64,000 bases of DNA from CAYFLR01 sp964343805 (GTDB taxonomy: Bacteria; Bdellovibrionota_B; Oligoflexia; CAYFLR01), in assembly GCA_964343805.1 (NCBI GenBank), contig CAYFLR010000031.1, positions 1 through 64,000 of the forward strand, in the 5' to 3' direction. The notes under the pieces were generated by a model. It was not told the origin of the DNA, searched no databases, and worked only from the letters and a program-made list of their open reading frames with translations. Positions 27,040 through 36,089 of the stretch are shown here, in pieces. Numbering within the stretch: position 1 is the stretch's first letter; every line of letters begins with the position of its first letter. A program made the position numbers and the translations under genes.

Positions 27040-27894
27040 TTAGTGATTACACTTCATATCTTCTGGGTAGTCCTCGGTTATCTTTTGCAGAAACGCCTGG
27101 CTCCATTTTGAGCGGATATCAATGTATCTAGCAAAGGTCGTTTGATTTTTGGTAATACTGGCATTTGTGATGCCTGCCAGTTTCCCTTCGCTGATTAAGG
27201 GTCCTCCAGAGTCTCCACTGGCGGTGACGGAGAAGTCATTTTGGGGGGATCTGGTGAGCATAATAAAACCTTGGGTTAGCCATGCTTTGGCTTTGCTATT
27301 TAAATGAAAATAGTTAGTGCCGAGTCGCTTAATTCCTGCATTTTGGTAGTTGGTGCTATTATTTGAGCCAAAGCCCACCACTTGTACTTTCCCTCCATCT
27401 TTTAAGGGGTTTTCTCTTATTTCCAAATAGGGGAATGGGGTGAAGTTCTGATTTTGATAACAACTTTTAGGAAAAACAAGAACCGCTATGTCGTGGTGAT
27501 CATAGCTCATATCTTCGCATCGGAAGGCCTCAGAGGAGATATATCTATGGGCTACAAATTTGCCTTGCATTAATCCCACCCTCTTGAATTTCCATGATCC
27601 ATATTTATCTTGTTCGTCACATAGGCAATGGGCAGCCGTGAGTAGTAGGTGAGGAGCAATTGCTACCGAACTGCATCTTTTCCATTTTGCACCGTGAGAG
27701 TGTTTGGGACCCTGTGGGTTGGGTGTTTCTAGTTCATAGATGCGATAAAGCTGAAACACTTCAGGAAAGGCTGTGAGTGGTATATCTTGACCATTGACCA
27801 CTTTGACTTCTGAAACGGTGCGAGTCCGACAAGCCAATTGAAATAAAATTAAAATGATAATAAATATGAGCGGTTTAAGGGAAATGGTGTACAT
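27040..27894 (-). CDS. trypsin-like (S1) serine protease lipoprotein
   Basis: 284 residues. Lipobox LACRTR (acylated Cys about residue 22). The S1 domain shows the catalytic triad: His in LTAAHCLC, Asp in HDIAVLVFP, Ser in ASGDSGGPLI. The mature N-terminus VVNGQDIPL resembles the activated IVGG end of trypsins, displaced by an upstream segment after the lipid anchor. An aaggag site precedes the ATG. A good candidate for an outer-membrane-anchored protease. Substrate unknown. Confidence 0.9.
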   Translation of the reverse strand: MYTISLKPLIFIIILILFQLACRTRTVSEVKVVNGQDIPLTAFPEVFQLYRIYELETPNPQGPKHSHGAKWKRCSSVAIAPHLLLTAAHCLCDEQDKYGSWKFKRVGLMQGKFVAHRYISSEAFRCEDMSYDHHDIAVLVFPKSCYQNQNFTPFPYLEIRENPLKDGGKVQVVGFGSNNSTNYQNAGIKRLGTNYFHLNSKAKAWLTQGFIMLTRSPQNDFSVTASGDSGGPLISEGKLAGITNASITKNQTTFARYIDIRSKWSQAFLQKITEDYPEDMKCNH

Positions 27895-27965
27895 ACAGCT
27901 CCTTTTAAAAATCCTGGATCTGTATTTAATGGTATCAACTAATTTACGGCTTGGAAAGCGGGGAT

Positions 27966-29213
27966 CTAGCTTTTAACAACGAGCTTGTGGTAGTTTTTCT
28001 TGCCTTTCTTGAGCAGAACAATGCCCTCTTCATTGATGTCATCGGCGGTAACAACCAGCTCAGGATCATCAAATTTTTTCTCGTTGAGGGCAATTCCACG
28101 CCCTTTTACTTGGCGTCGTCCATCCCCTTTAGATTTGGCAAAACCCACCTCGATCAGAAGATCTAGTATGGGAAGACCGGCCTCAAGTTTTGCCTTCTCT
28201 ATTTCTGTTGATGGCATACTGCTGTCATCCCCTTTGTTTCCACTGAATAGTTTTTCAGCTCCCGATTGAGCTTTTTCAGCTTCTTCGGGACCATGAACTA
28301 AGGAGGTAACTTCTAAAGCTAGCTTCACCTTGGCTTTATTAATATCTTGGCCTTCGAGTTTGGCATAATCATCAATTTCCTCTAGAGGCATAAAGGTGAG
28401 CATTTTCATCAGACGAATTACATCCGCATCTTGCACATTACGCCAATACTGGAAAAACTCAAAAGGTGAAGTTTTGTTAGGATCTAACCAAAGAGCTCCC
28501 GCCTCTGTTTTGCCCATCTTTTTACCATCACTGGTGAGAAGCAGGGGAAAAGTGAATCCGAAAGCGGCTTTTTGCTTTTTGCGGCGAACGAGTTCGACCC
28601 CTGCAATAATATTTGACCATTGATCATCTCCGCCCACTTGAAGCACACAGTTTTCTGTATTATGGAGGTGTAGAAAGTCATAGCCTTGTAGAATCATATA
28701 ATTGAATTCTAAGAAGGAGAGACCTTTTTCCATGCGTTGTTTAAAGCACTCCGCTTGGAGCATTCGATTCACCGTGAAATGGGTTCCTACTTCTCGTAGA
28801 AATTCAATGTAGTTTTTATCGGCGATCCAATCGGCATTATTCACCATGAGAGCATCACCCTCAAAGTTAATAAAGCTCTTCATCTGCTCTTTCAGGCACT
28901 TAATATTGTATTCAATGGATTCTTTAGTAAGAACTTTACGCAGCTCAGACTTGCCAGTGGGATCTCCGATCATGCCCGTGGCCCCGCCACAAAGAGCAAT
29001 GGCGCGGTGTCCTGCTTTTTGAAAGCGAGAGAGCATGAGTAGACCCATCATATGACCCACATGCAAAGAGTCGGCGGTGGGGTCAAATCCAATATAGAGA
29101 GTAACTGGAGAGCCGGATGAGAGGAGTTCTTTCGTCTCATCCTCATGGGTCGCTTGTTTTATAAGGCCTCGGTCAGTGAGAGCTTGGTAGAAATTCCGAT
29201 CAACAGTAGCCAT
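27966..29213 (-). CDS. tyrS: tyrosyl-tRNA synthetase
   Basis: 415 residues. Class I features: FDPTADSLHVGHMMGLL contains the HIGH-type motif as HVGH, and the KMSKS loop appears as KMGKTEAG; the tyrosine-binding YMILQGYDF and QVGGDDQWSNI are standard. A C-terminal S4-like RNA-binding domain ends the protein. An agagg site precedes the start. The gene lies 24 bases after the HMG-CoA-lyase-like gene on the same strand. Charges tRNA-Tyr in the cytoplasm. Confidence 0.97.
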   Translation of the reverse strand: MATVDRNFYQALTDRGLIKQATHEDETKELLSSGSPVTLYIGFDPTADSLHVGHMMGLLMLSRFQKAGHRAIALCGGATGMIGDPTGKSELRKVLTKESIEYNIKCLKEQMKSFINFEGDALMVNNADWIADKNYIEFLREVGTHFTVNRMLQAECFKQRMEKGLSFLEFNYMILQGYDFLHLHNTENCVLQVGGDDQWSNIIAGVELVRRKKQKAAFGFTFPLLLTSDGKKMGKTEAGALWLDPNKTSPFEFFQYWRNVQDADVIRLMKMLTFMPLEEIDDYAKLEGQDINKAKVKLALEVTSLVHGPEEAEKAQSGAEKLFSGNKGDDSSMPSTEIEKAKLEAGLPILDLLIEVGFAKSKGDGRRQVKGRGIALNEKKFDDPELVVTADDINEEGIVLLKKGKKNYHKLVVKS

Positions 29214-29237
29214 AGGGACCTCTTTAACTTAGTAAGC

Positions 29238-30224
29238 TTATTTAAATGAATCGATTTGGGTTCCTGGACCTTTGTCAGGAGTGGATGGTTCATGAAGTAC
29301 GGGTCCAGAATGGATCACGTTAGAACGTAGGCGTTGATCTAAAATGGCTTCTGCACGGTGTCCCGCTTCAATCATCTGCTCAAGGTTGATACCTGTTTTT
29401 ACGCCCATTTCTTCAAGGACACAAACCAAGTCTTCAGTGGAGGTATTACCGGTGAAACCAAGATGATATTTCGAAGCGCCGGAAGCTGGTTGGCCACCAA
29501 TGGCTCCTAAAGAGGTATCTACATATCTTACACCCATTTCGATAGCAACTACTGAGTTAATGATTCCAGTTCCTCTGGTATCATGAAAGTGGGCGATGAA
29601 CTCAGCTTGTGGGAAATCGTCCATTAAACGGGCAATGCGCTCTCTGACGATTACTGGATTTGCTACACCAGTGGTATCACCGAGCATAATAGTTTGAGAA
29701 CCTTCATCAAGGTAAAATTTTACTAATTTGGCTACTTCCTTATAGGGAACATCACCTTGTACGGGGCAACCATAAACGGTTCCAGCACAACCAATGATTT
29801 TGATGCCTTCTTTATGAGCGGATTGAATGATACGAGCATGCTCTGCCATTGCATCAGCATGATTTAGTCGGAAATTAAGTAGGTTATGTCCTTCACTGGC
29901 AGAGATCATCAAAATAATTTCATCGGCTCCGTATCCTTGGCGTTGACACTCAAGGAGTCTATCAAAACCTTTTCGGTTAGGCATAAGCACTACGTAGGAT
30001 ACACCCTCTTTACGCTTAATCCCTTTCATAACTTCTTCTGCATCTTTAAATTGAGGGAGAAGTTTGGGGTGAGAGAATGATGTGACCTCGAGTTTGGGGA
30101 AGCCGGCATCAATAATGCGGTTCAGCATCTCAATCTTTTCATTTGTGGGGACCCAAATAGGCATAGATTGTAAGCCATCTCGGGCAAAGCATTCACAAAA
30201 AATAACGGATTCGGGTGTCTTCAT
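29238..30224 (-). CDS. HMG-CoA lyase-like (HMGL/DRE-TIM) protein lacking the catalytic cysteine
   Basis: 328 residues from ATG 30224, which has a gaggt site 7 bases upstream. The DRE-TIM barrel is clear: ARDGLQ, PKLEVTSFSHP, GCAGTVYGCPVQG, GDTTG, and metal-binding HFHDTRG. In true HMG-CoA lyases the signature near the end is GGCPYAPGA with the catalytic Cys; here it reads GGQPASGA, so Gln replaces that Cys and an insertion follows before GNTSTEDLV. It may act on a related 3-hydroxy-3-methyl or homocitrate-type substrate, or may have lost lyase activity. It is close to tyrS downstream on the same strand. Confidence 0.8.
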   Translation of the reverse strand: MKTPESVIFCECFARDGLQSMPIWVPTNEKIEMLNRIIDAGFPKLEVTSFSHPKLLPQFKDAEEVMKGIKRKEGVSYVVLMPNRKGFDRLLECQRQGYGADEIILMISASEGHNLLNFRLNHADAMAEHARIIQSAHKEGIKIIGCAGTVYGCPVQGDVPYKEVAKLVKFYLDEGSQTIMLGDTTGVANPVIVRERIARLMDDFPQAEFIAHFHDTRGTGIINSVVAIEMGVRYVDTSLGAIGGQPASGASKYHLGFTGNTSTEDLVCVLEEMGVKTGINLEQMIEAGHRAEAILDQRLRSNVIHSGPVLHEPSTPDKGPGTQIDSFK

Positions 30225-30303
30225 ATTTTTTACCTCATTAGTCAATTTTGGATATTGTTCCTATATCATTTTTTGCGTACAATGCAAGCGGAAAGGAGGA
30301 TTT

Positions 30304-31266
30304 TTGATCCCACAGCAACTTAAAATTGGTTCACTCACCTTACCTTCCCCCTTTATTTTGGCTCCCATGGCAGGTATTACCCATCGGGCTTTCCGTATGT
30401 TAGTGGCCTCTTATGGAGGCTGTGGCCTATTTGTCTCAGAAATGCAACCCGCGCATAAGGTTCCTAAAGAAAAAATAGAAACTATGTTTTATCTTCAGTA
30501 CGGAGAGCCAGAGCGTCCTTTCTTTTATCAGTTAGTAGGTTGTAGGCCAGAACAATTTGCAGGGGCTGTGAAACATCTAGATCAATACTCTCCTGATGGA
30601 TACGATATTAATATGGGATGCCCTCATCCTGCTATCATGCGCATGGGCGGGGGAGTCTCTTTGATGGGAGATATAAAGCGAGCGGAAGAAATAGTAAAAC
30701 AAACGGTGGCAAATACCTCAAAACCCGTCACGGTTAAATTTCGAACCGGTATTCAAAAAGCGGATGAGGGGTATTTAATTGAGTTTGCAAAGACCATGGA
30801 AAGTGCAGGCAGTGCGGCCTTGATACTTCACCCACGGCTCGGTAAGGATGCCCGGCGTAAAGATAGTAAGTGGGAGTATGTCTCTCTTCTTAAAAAACAT
30901 GCACAAATTCCCGTCATAGGAAATGGAGACATACTATCCAAAGAAGATGCGGTAAAGCAGTTTGCTAAAACCGGCTGTGATGGCATTATGATCGGAAGAG
31001 GGGCCGTAATTAAACCATGGATATTTAGAGATATGAGTGAGACTTCCCTTCAGCCTATCTCCTTAAAAAAAGGATTTTATCAATTTGTTGATCTGCTGAA
31101 TAAATACCTGCCAACCGAGCGAAAACTTGGAAGATTGAAGGAGTTTTGCTATTATTATAGTCATAACTATCAGTTTGGACATCATTTTCGCACACGGGTG
31201 CAATCTGCAAAAAACTGGGAAGAGGCTTTGAAGTGCTCTAGTTCCTTTTTAGAGCGTTCAGAGTAA
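30304..31266 (+). CDS. dus: tRNA-dihydrouridine synthase, TTG start
   Basis: About 320 residues. FMN enzyme reducing uridine in the tRNA D-loop. LAPMAGITHRAFR at the N-terminus, DINMGCPHPAIMRMGGG with the catalytic Cys, KPVTVKFRTG, and PVIGNGDI...GCDGIMIGRGA are standard. The frame is open upstream across the divergent HMG-CoA-lyase-like gene, but the real start is a TTG at 30304, preceded by a strong aaggagga at 4-base spacing, giving a protein that begins at the normal Dus position. The His after GCP is unusual; the lysine often found there is absent. Divergent from the HMGL-like gene. Confidence 0.9.
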   Translation: MIPQQLKIGSLTLPSPFILAPMAGITHRAFRMLVASYGGCGLFVSEMQPAHKVPKEKIETMFYLQYGEPERPFFYQLVGCRPEQFAGAVKHLDQYSPDGYDINMGCPHPAIMRMGGGVSLMGDIKRAEEIVKQTVANTSKPVTVKFRTGIQKADEGYLIEFAKTMESAGSAALILHPRLGKDARRKDSKWEYVSLLKKHAQIPVIGNGDILSKEDAVKQFAKTGCDGIMIGRGAVIKPWIFRDMSETSLQPISLKKGFYQFVDLLNKYLPTERKLGRLKEFCYYYSHNYQFGHHFRTRVQSAKNWEEALKCSSSFLERSE

Positions 31267-31279
31267 AATAGGCGCTGTG

Positions 31280-33364
31280 ATGATGGAGATACCTAGTAAA
31301 ATTAATTTACTGGTGGTGGACAATGAAGAGTTCACCCGTCAATATTGGATTAAGCAACTCACCAGTAAGAACCCCGATTTATTTACCATATATGAAGCCC
31401 AAGATGCCAAGAGCACTTTTGCCATTCTAGATAAAAATCCAATTGACTGTGTTCTCCTTGATCTTCATTTACCTGGTCCCAGTGGAATTGAAATTTCCGA
31501 AAAAATTAAAACCGATGAAAAGCAAAAATACACCGGCATTGTCATGTTAACCAGCAATGAAGATTTGGATATGGTGGTAAAAGCTCTCAAGACGGGGGTC
31601 AATGACTATATAATAAAAGAACATGCTACCGTAGATATCGTTAGAAAATCCATTCAGTCTGCCATTAAAGAGCGGATTATGGAAAAAGAGATTCATAGTA
31701 AAGATCGTCAGTTAGCCTATTTTAAAAATGAAAAAGTTCTACAGTCTATTTTGGAAATCTCCCTAAAAAACATCCCAATGGAACTGTTGCTGTCTGATAT
31801 TTTGGACCTCTTACTTTCCTCGCTGACCCCTGCCCCCGAACAATTAAAAGGGAGTATTTTTTTGGTGGAAAAGGGAGAGTTGGTATTAAAAACTAAAAAA
31901 CAGCTGCCTGAAATGCTACAGAAAATGTGTGCCCGGGTTCCTTTTGGCCATTGCATTTGTGGCCGAGCAGCAGAGACCAAGCAATTGATATTTGTGGACT
32001 GTATCGATCATCAACATGATATCAGTTTCGAGGGTATTGAAGAGCATGGTCACTATGTGGTGCCGATTCTTTCCGACGAAGAAGTGTTGGGAGTGGTGAA
32101 TCTTTATGTAGATCACAAAACCCCTTTTGACAGTGGTTTGGTGAGTTTGCTCTACTCGGTGGGGCATACCCTAGCGGGAGTCATTGAGCGAAAGAATGGA
32201 GAAGTCAAAAGAAAGGAGATGCAATCCCAGCTACTGCAATCTTCGAAATTAGCCACTTTGGGGACCTTTGCCGCCAATATTACTCATGATCTAAATAACC
32301 CTTTAGTGACCATTATGGGGCAAGCACAAATGATGGGGAAAGAAGACAATGTCGCTCCCAAAACTTTAGAAAGAACGGGAAGTATTTTAAAGGCCGCCCA
32401 AAGGATGAAGGGGATCATCGATCATATGCGAACCTTTTCCAGAAAAGAGGAAGATGATATTTGGGGAGAGGTTTCCATCGAAGAGCCCATAGAGAATGCA
32501 CTTATGCTCATTGGCTCAGATCTAAAAACCAGGCAAATCAAAATTCAAACTCAATTTGATGAAGATTTACCCTTTATTTGGGGGGATCCTGTTCAATTGG
32601 AAAGTGTCTTTCAAAACCTGCTTGCCAACAGTCGAGATGCTTTTAATGACCAACCGTCTGGGAATAAGCAGGTAGAGATCTATTCCCATCATTATGCAGA
32701 TCTTAAAATGTTGGTGGTGATTTATAAAGATAATGCGGGCGGGATGAAGCCCGAGGTAGCAAAAAAAATCTTTGATCCCTTTTTTACTACTAAGCCCAAG
32801 GGGGTGGGAACAGGGATTGGAATGTCTATTACTCAAGATATCATGTCTAAACATCGAGGGGAAATCTCCCTTGAAACAATAGAGGGCTTGGGCTCAGTTT
32901 TTACAATCTCTTTCCCGGTGTTTGAAGGAGAAAAAAGACGCCATTCCCAACCAAAAGAGGTGCTAAAAAATTCTGAATTAGAAGTCCTTAAGGGACAAGA
33001 ACCTCTAAAAATTCTACTGATAGATGATCAAGAGGATGTGGCCGAAGTGATGGCCGAACTGATGGAAGATAACTTTAACTTCACTATAGAAAACAACTCC
33101 CTAAAAGCCCTTGAATTAGTGCGTGCCGGTGATTTTGATTTAATTCTGACCGATTATAAAATGCCGGAAGTATCAGGAATCAAAGTTATGATAGAATCAA
33201 AAAAGGCTAAACCTGAAAGACCGGTGATCATCATGACCGGTTTAGGTTCTGATGATCCAGAAACTCAACGGGCTATGGATAAAGGCGCTGATGGCTTTCT
33301 TTTTAAACCTCTCACAGATCCGGATCAAGCCGTGGCCTATATCTGGCAAATTTATAATCAGTAA
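31280..33364 (+). CDS. hybrid sensor histidine kinase, REC-GAF-HisKA-HATPase-REC
   Basis: 694 residues. REC1 (about 5-130) has DCVLLDLHLPG as phosphoacceptor site. A GAF-like domain (about 160-310) contains CGRAAETKQLIF. HisKA has ANITHDLNNPLVTI with the phosphorylated His near residue 336; the HATPase_c follows (FQNLLANSRDAF, DNAGGM, FFTTKPKGVGTGIGMSI). REC2 ends the protein (LIDDQEDVAEVM, LILTDYKMPEVSG). No transmembrane segment, so it is cytoplasmic. It follows dus after 13 bases and precedes the K+ channel gene by 18 bases. Several in-frame starts crowd at 31277-31283; the choice is uncertain. Confidence 0.93.
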   Translation: MMEIPSKINLLVVDNEEFTRQYWIKQLTSKNPDLFTIYEAQDAKSTFAILDKNPIDCVLLDLHLPGPSGIEISEKIKTDEKQKYTGIVMLTSNEDLDMVVKALKTGVNDYIIKEHATVDIVRKSIQSAIKERIMEKEIHSKDRQLAYFKNEKVLQSILEISLKNIPMELLLSDILDLLLSSLTPAPEQLKGSIFLVEKGELVLKTKKQLPEMLQKMCARVPFGHCICGRAAETKQLIFVDCIDHQHDISFEGIEEHGHYVVPILSDEEVLGVVNLYVDHKTPFDSGLVSLLYSVGHTLAGVIERKNGEVKRKEMQSQLLQSSKLATLGTFAANITHDLNNPLVTIMGQAQMMGKEDNVAPKTLERTGSILKAAQRMKGIIDHMRTFSRKEEDDIWGEVSIEEPIENALMLIGSDLKTRQIKIQTQFDEDLPFIWGDPVQLESVFQNLLANSRDAFNDQPSGNKQVEIYSHHYADLKMLVVIYKDNAGGMKPEVAKKIFDPFFTTKPKGVGTGIGMSITQDIMSKHRGEISLETIEGLGSVFTISFPVFEGEKRRHSQPKEVLKNSELEVLKGQEPLKILLIDDQEDVAEVMAELMEDNFNFTIENNSLKALELVRAGDFDLILTDYKMPEVSGIKVMIESKKAKPERPVIIMTGLGSDDPETQRAMDKGADGFLFKPLTDPDQAVAYIWQIYNQ

Positions 33365-33382
33365 TAATCTGAAGGATACTCT

Positions 33383-34441
33383 ATGTTTTCACTCTTAATG
33401 CGCTTGTTTGCTGGTTTTAGACACAGCGTTTGGTGTGAAGGTTTTTTACTTTTCACCATGGTGGGAAGTATTTTTCTTTTTGCAAGTGGAGGTTTCTANN
33501 NNNNNNNNTACTACTTCGAAAAGGTGGTGAATCCTGAATTAACCTATGCCGACGCCGCTTGGTGGGCCTTGGTTACCATGACCACGGTAGGCTATGGTGA
33601 TCTTTATCCGGCCACCATGCAAGGGCGTTTTATTATTGGATACCCCACCATGCTTCTAGGGGTGAGTTTATTTGGTTATCTCTTATCCACGATCGCTAGC
33701 CGTTTATTTGAAATAAAAAGAAAGGAACGGAAAGGAATGAAAGAGCTTAAATTCACGGATCATATTATTTTGTGTCGATTTACCGGACTGGATAAAACCC
33801 TCTCTCTGATTGAAGAGATTAGAAAGGATCGTTCCACCAAGCATTCCAAAATTATCCTAATCGATGAGCACTTAGATGAGCTAGATAGTGAACTGCAAGA
33901 GGCTAACATATATTTCGTAAAGGGAGATGCCTCCAGGGTAAAAACTCTGGAAATGGCCAATTATAAGCAGGCCAAACACATTATTGTTTTAGCTGATATG
34001 GAGCGACCTAAAGAGTCCGATAATATCAATCTCAAGATCATTCTTACGGTAAAAAGTTTCAATGATCGAATCTATTCAGTGGTAGAGTGTATGCAGAAAG
34101 ACAACATTGTTTTTTTCCAACGTGCCGGATGTGATAGTGTGGTGTGTCTTTCTACCTTTTCCAATCAGATGGTGGTGCAAGAATTACTGGATCCTGGGGT
34201 CCACGAGGTGGTGGCAGAACTTACCTCTAATACTCATGGTAAACAGTTTTACTTAATAGATATGCCCCCTAAAATAAATACCTATAAAGATTTAAAGAAG
34301 CAGATAAATTCTCCAGAACAATTACTTATCGGTCTGCGCAGAAGTGGAAAGAATATGCTGATGCCAAAGGAAAATATTGGCGTAGAAAAGACGGATCAAG
34401 CGGTCGTGATAGCGGTAAGCCGCCCCTATATGACGGCTTAA
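33383..34441 (+). CDS. two-transmembrane potassium channel with RCK/TrkA-N-like domain
   Basis: 352 residues. Membrane part: two helices around the selectivity filter TTVGYGD, then a linker to a cytoplasmic RCK-type domain. The first strand reads DHIILCRFTGLDKTL, where canonical RCK domains have a glycine-rich GxGxxG; that motif is absent, so nucleotide binding may differ. IILIDEHLDELDSEL and FVKGDASRVKTLEMA are typical RCK features, as is the TrkA-C-like end (QLLIGLRRSGKNMLMP). A 10-N gap at 33499-33508 falls in the first extracellular loop; flanks share 'ta' and the frame is intact either way. It lies 18 bases after the hybrid kinase gene. Confidence 0.9.
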   Translation: MFSLLMRLFAGFRHSVWCEGFLLFTMVGSIFLFASGGFXXXXYYFEKVVNPELTYADAAWWALVTMTTVGYGDLYPATMQGRFIIGYPTMLLGVSLFGYLLSTIASRLFEIKRKERKGMKELKFTDHIILCRFTGLDKTLSLIEEIRKDRSTKHSKIILIDEHLDELDSELQEANIYFVKGDASRVKTLEMANYKQAKHIIVLADMERPKESDNINLKIILTVKSFNDRIYSVVECMQKDNIVFFQRAGCDSVVCLSTFSNQMVVQELLDPGVHEVVAELTSNTHGKQFYLIDMPPKINTYKDLKKQINSPEQLLIGLRRSGKNMLMPKENIGVEKTDQAVVIAVSRPYMTA

Positions 34442-34444
34442 GCT

Positions 34445-35989
34445 TTATTTATTCTTATTGAATTGTTCCATTAAAAGTTCGCCAAAATTTCCCATACTTT
34501 TCTCTTTGGGAGCCGATTTCTTTTGGGCTTTCATGTACTCTTCATAGTCCTTTTGATCTTCACTGCCCTCTTTTAAATCAGGGAGGGAGAGAAGAATCTT
34601 TTTCGCTTCCATATCGATATCGATAATGGAAACTTCAATTTCATTGGGAGGGCAACACTTCTTGCGATAGGCTTCTCCATGAGCATTGCGGAGTGCTGAG
34701 ATGGGAACCAAACCGGAAAGTCCCGGAGAGAGAGCCACTATGGCTCCAAAGTTTTTAAGTCGCTCTACCGTTCCTTGATGGGTTGATCCAACCGGATAGC
34801 GGCTCTTGACATTGTACCAAGGATCATCTTCCACATCCTTCATACTGAGAGACATTTTTTGCTTGTCGTAATCAATCCGTTTGATGGTGATCGAAACAAT
34901 ATCGCCTTCTTTAACCACTTCTGAGGGGTGATTGACCTTTTTCTCCCAGCTCATCTCTGAGACATGAATGAGTCCTTCTAAACCCGGTTTTAATTCCACA
35001 AAGGCTCCAAAGTCCATGAGCTTAGTAACTTTACCTTTATAGCTGTTACCGGTTTTAAAATACTTATCAATGGTTTCCCATGGATCTTCCTGGGCATCTT
35101 TGATGCTTAGGGCAATCTTATGTTTACCATTCACTTGTTCCATGGAGAGAACTTTGACTTGGACTTGATCGCCAATGGATACTTCTTCTTTCACATCTGT
35201 TACATGAGAATAACTGAGCTGAGACACATGCACCATCCCTTGGATTCCACCTAAATCCACAATGGCTCCAAAGTCTAATATTTTCACCACCTCTCCAGTG
35301 AAAATGGAGTTGGGAGTGATACTGGCAGTGAGAGCTTGAATCTTTTTGGCTTCATCAATCTTTAAAAGATCCGAGCGAGAAACAACCACATTATGTCCTT
35401 CAAGTTTGGTAATAAGAAATTCGTATTCGTTGTTCATGTATTCGCTTTTATCTTCTACAAACTTCAAATCGATCTGAGACACGGGGCAGAAGGCTTTTTT
35501 ACCTGCAATGGCTACTTCAAAGCCACCCTTATTATCTTTTACAACTTTACCTCTGACGGGTATTTTATTTTTAAAAGCATTTTCTAAGGCATGGGCGGAT
35601 TCCATTTTTCTAGAGAGTACTTTAGAGAGCACCACCTCTCCATTTCTTTTGGAGACCACATTGGCTTCCACCATGTCTCCCACTTTAACGGTGAGGTTTT
35701 GATCCTCATCCATAAACTCTCTTTTCTCGATCATCCCTACCCCTTTAGAACCGATATCCACAAAAAAGTGTCCGCCGGACTCGGGAATGGAAGAAACCAC
35801 CGCTTTTATTGCTGCACCCATTTTAATGCTTGATACCGACATGTCGGATTGATCGAGCATGGAGGCAAATTCTTGATTATCAAACTGAGGATCTAAATCA
35901 TCCTCATCCCAATCCTCATCACTGTCCAGTGAATCCTGTAAGCTGGTAGGTTCATTTGGTTCGGGGGTTAAAGTGTCTTCTGGTTTCAT
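34445..35989 (-). CDS. rpsA: ribosomal protein S1-like, multiple S1 domains
   Basis: 514 residues. The first 50 are acidic; five OB-fold S1 domains follow. The most regular are domain 3 (GEVVKILDFGAIVDLGGIQG), domain 4 (GKVTKLMDFGAFVELKPGLEG) and domain 5 (GTVERLKNFGAIVALSPGLSG), spaced about 85 residues. Domains 1 and 2 are more divergent. E. coli S1 has six. The protein should bind mRNA on the 30S subunit and help initiation. The stop lies 4 bases after that of the channel gene on the other strand (convergent). An aaggag site precedes the ATG. Confidence 0.9.
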   Translation of the reverse strand: MKPEDTLTPEPNEPTSLQDSLDSDEDWDEDDLDPQFDNQEFASMLDQSDMSVSSIKMGAAIKAVVSSIPESGGHFFVDIGSKGVGMIEKREFMDEDQNLTVKVGDMVEANVVSKRNGEVVLSKVLSRKMESAHALENAFKNKIPVRGKVVKDNKGGFEVAIAGKKAFCPVSQIDLKFVEDKSEYMNNEYEFLITKLEGHNVVVSRSDLLKIDEAKKIQALTASITPNSIFTGEVVKILDFGAIVDLGGIQGMVHVSQLSYSHVTDVKEEVSIGDQVQVKVLSMEQVNGKHKIALSIKDAQEDPWETIDKYFKTGNSYKGKVTKLMDFGAFVELKPGLEGLIHVSEMSWEKKVNHPSEVVKEGDIVSITIKRIDYDKQKMSLSMKDVEDDPWYNVKSRYPVGSTHQGTVERLKNFGAIVALSPGLSGLVPISALRNAHGEAYRKKCCPPNEIEVSIIDIDMEAKKILLSLPDLKEGSEDQKDYEEYMKAQKKSAPKEKSMGNFGELLMEQFNKNK

Positions 35990-36089
35990 TCACCGTCTCC
36001 TTAGATATCTTGTAAGATAGACTATTAAAAATTACTCAATTTGAACGAGGAGGTAGTGATATCATTATTAATGATGAAGATCAACGGTT

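Noticed and set aside
26930..27043. Short open frame (about 37 codons, GTG start)
   Set aside because: Its C-terminal half looks protein-like, but it has no convincing ribosome-binding site, overlaps the end of the trypsin-like gene and lies in a repeat region; chance is as likely.
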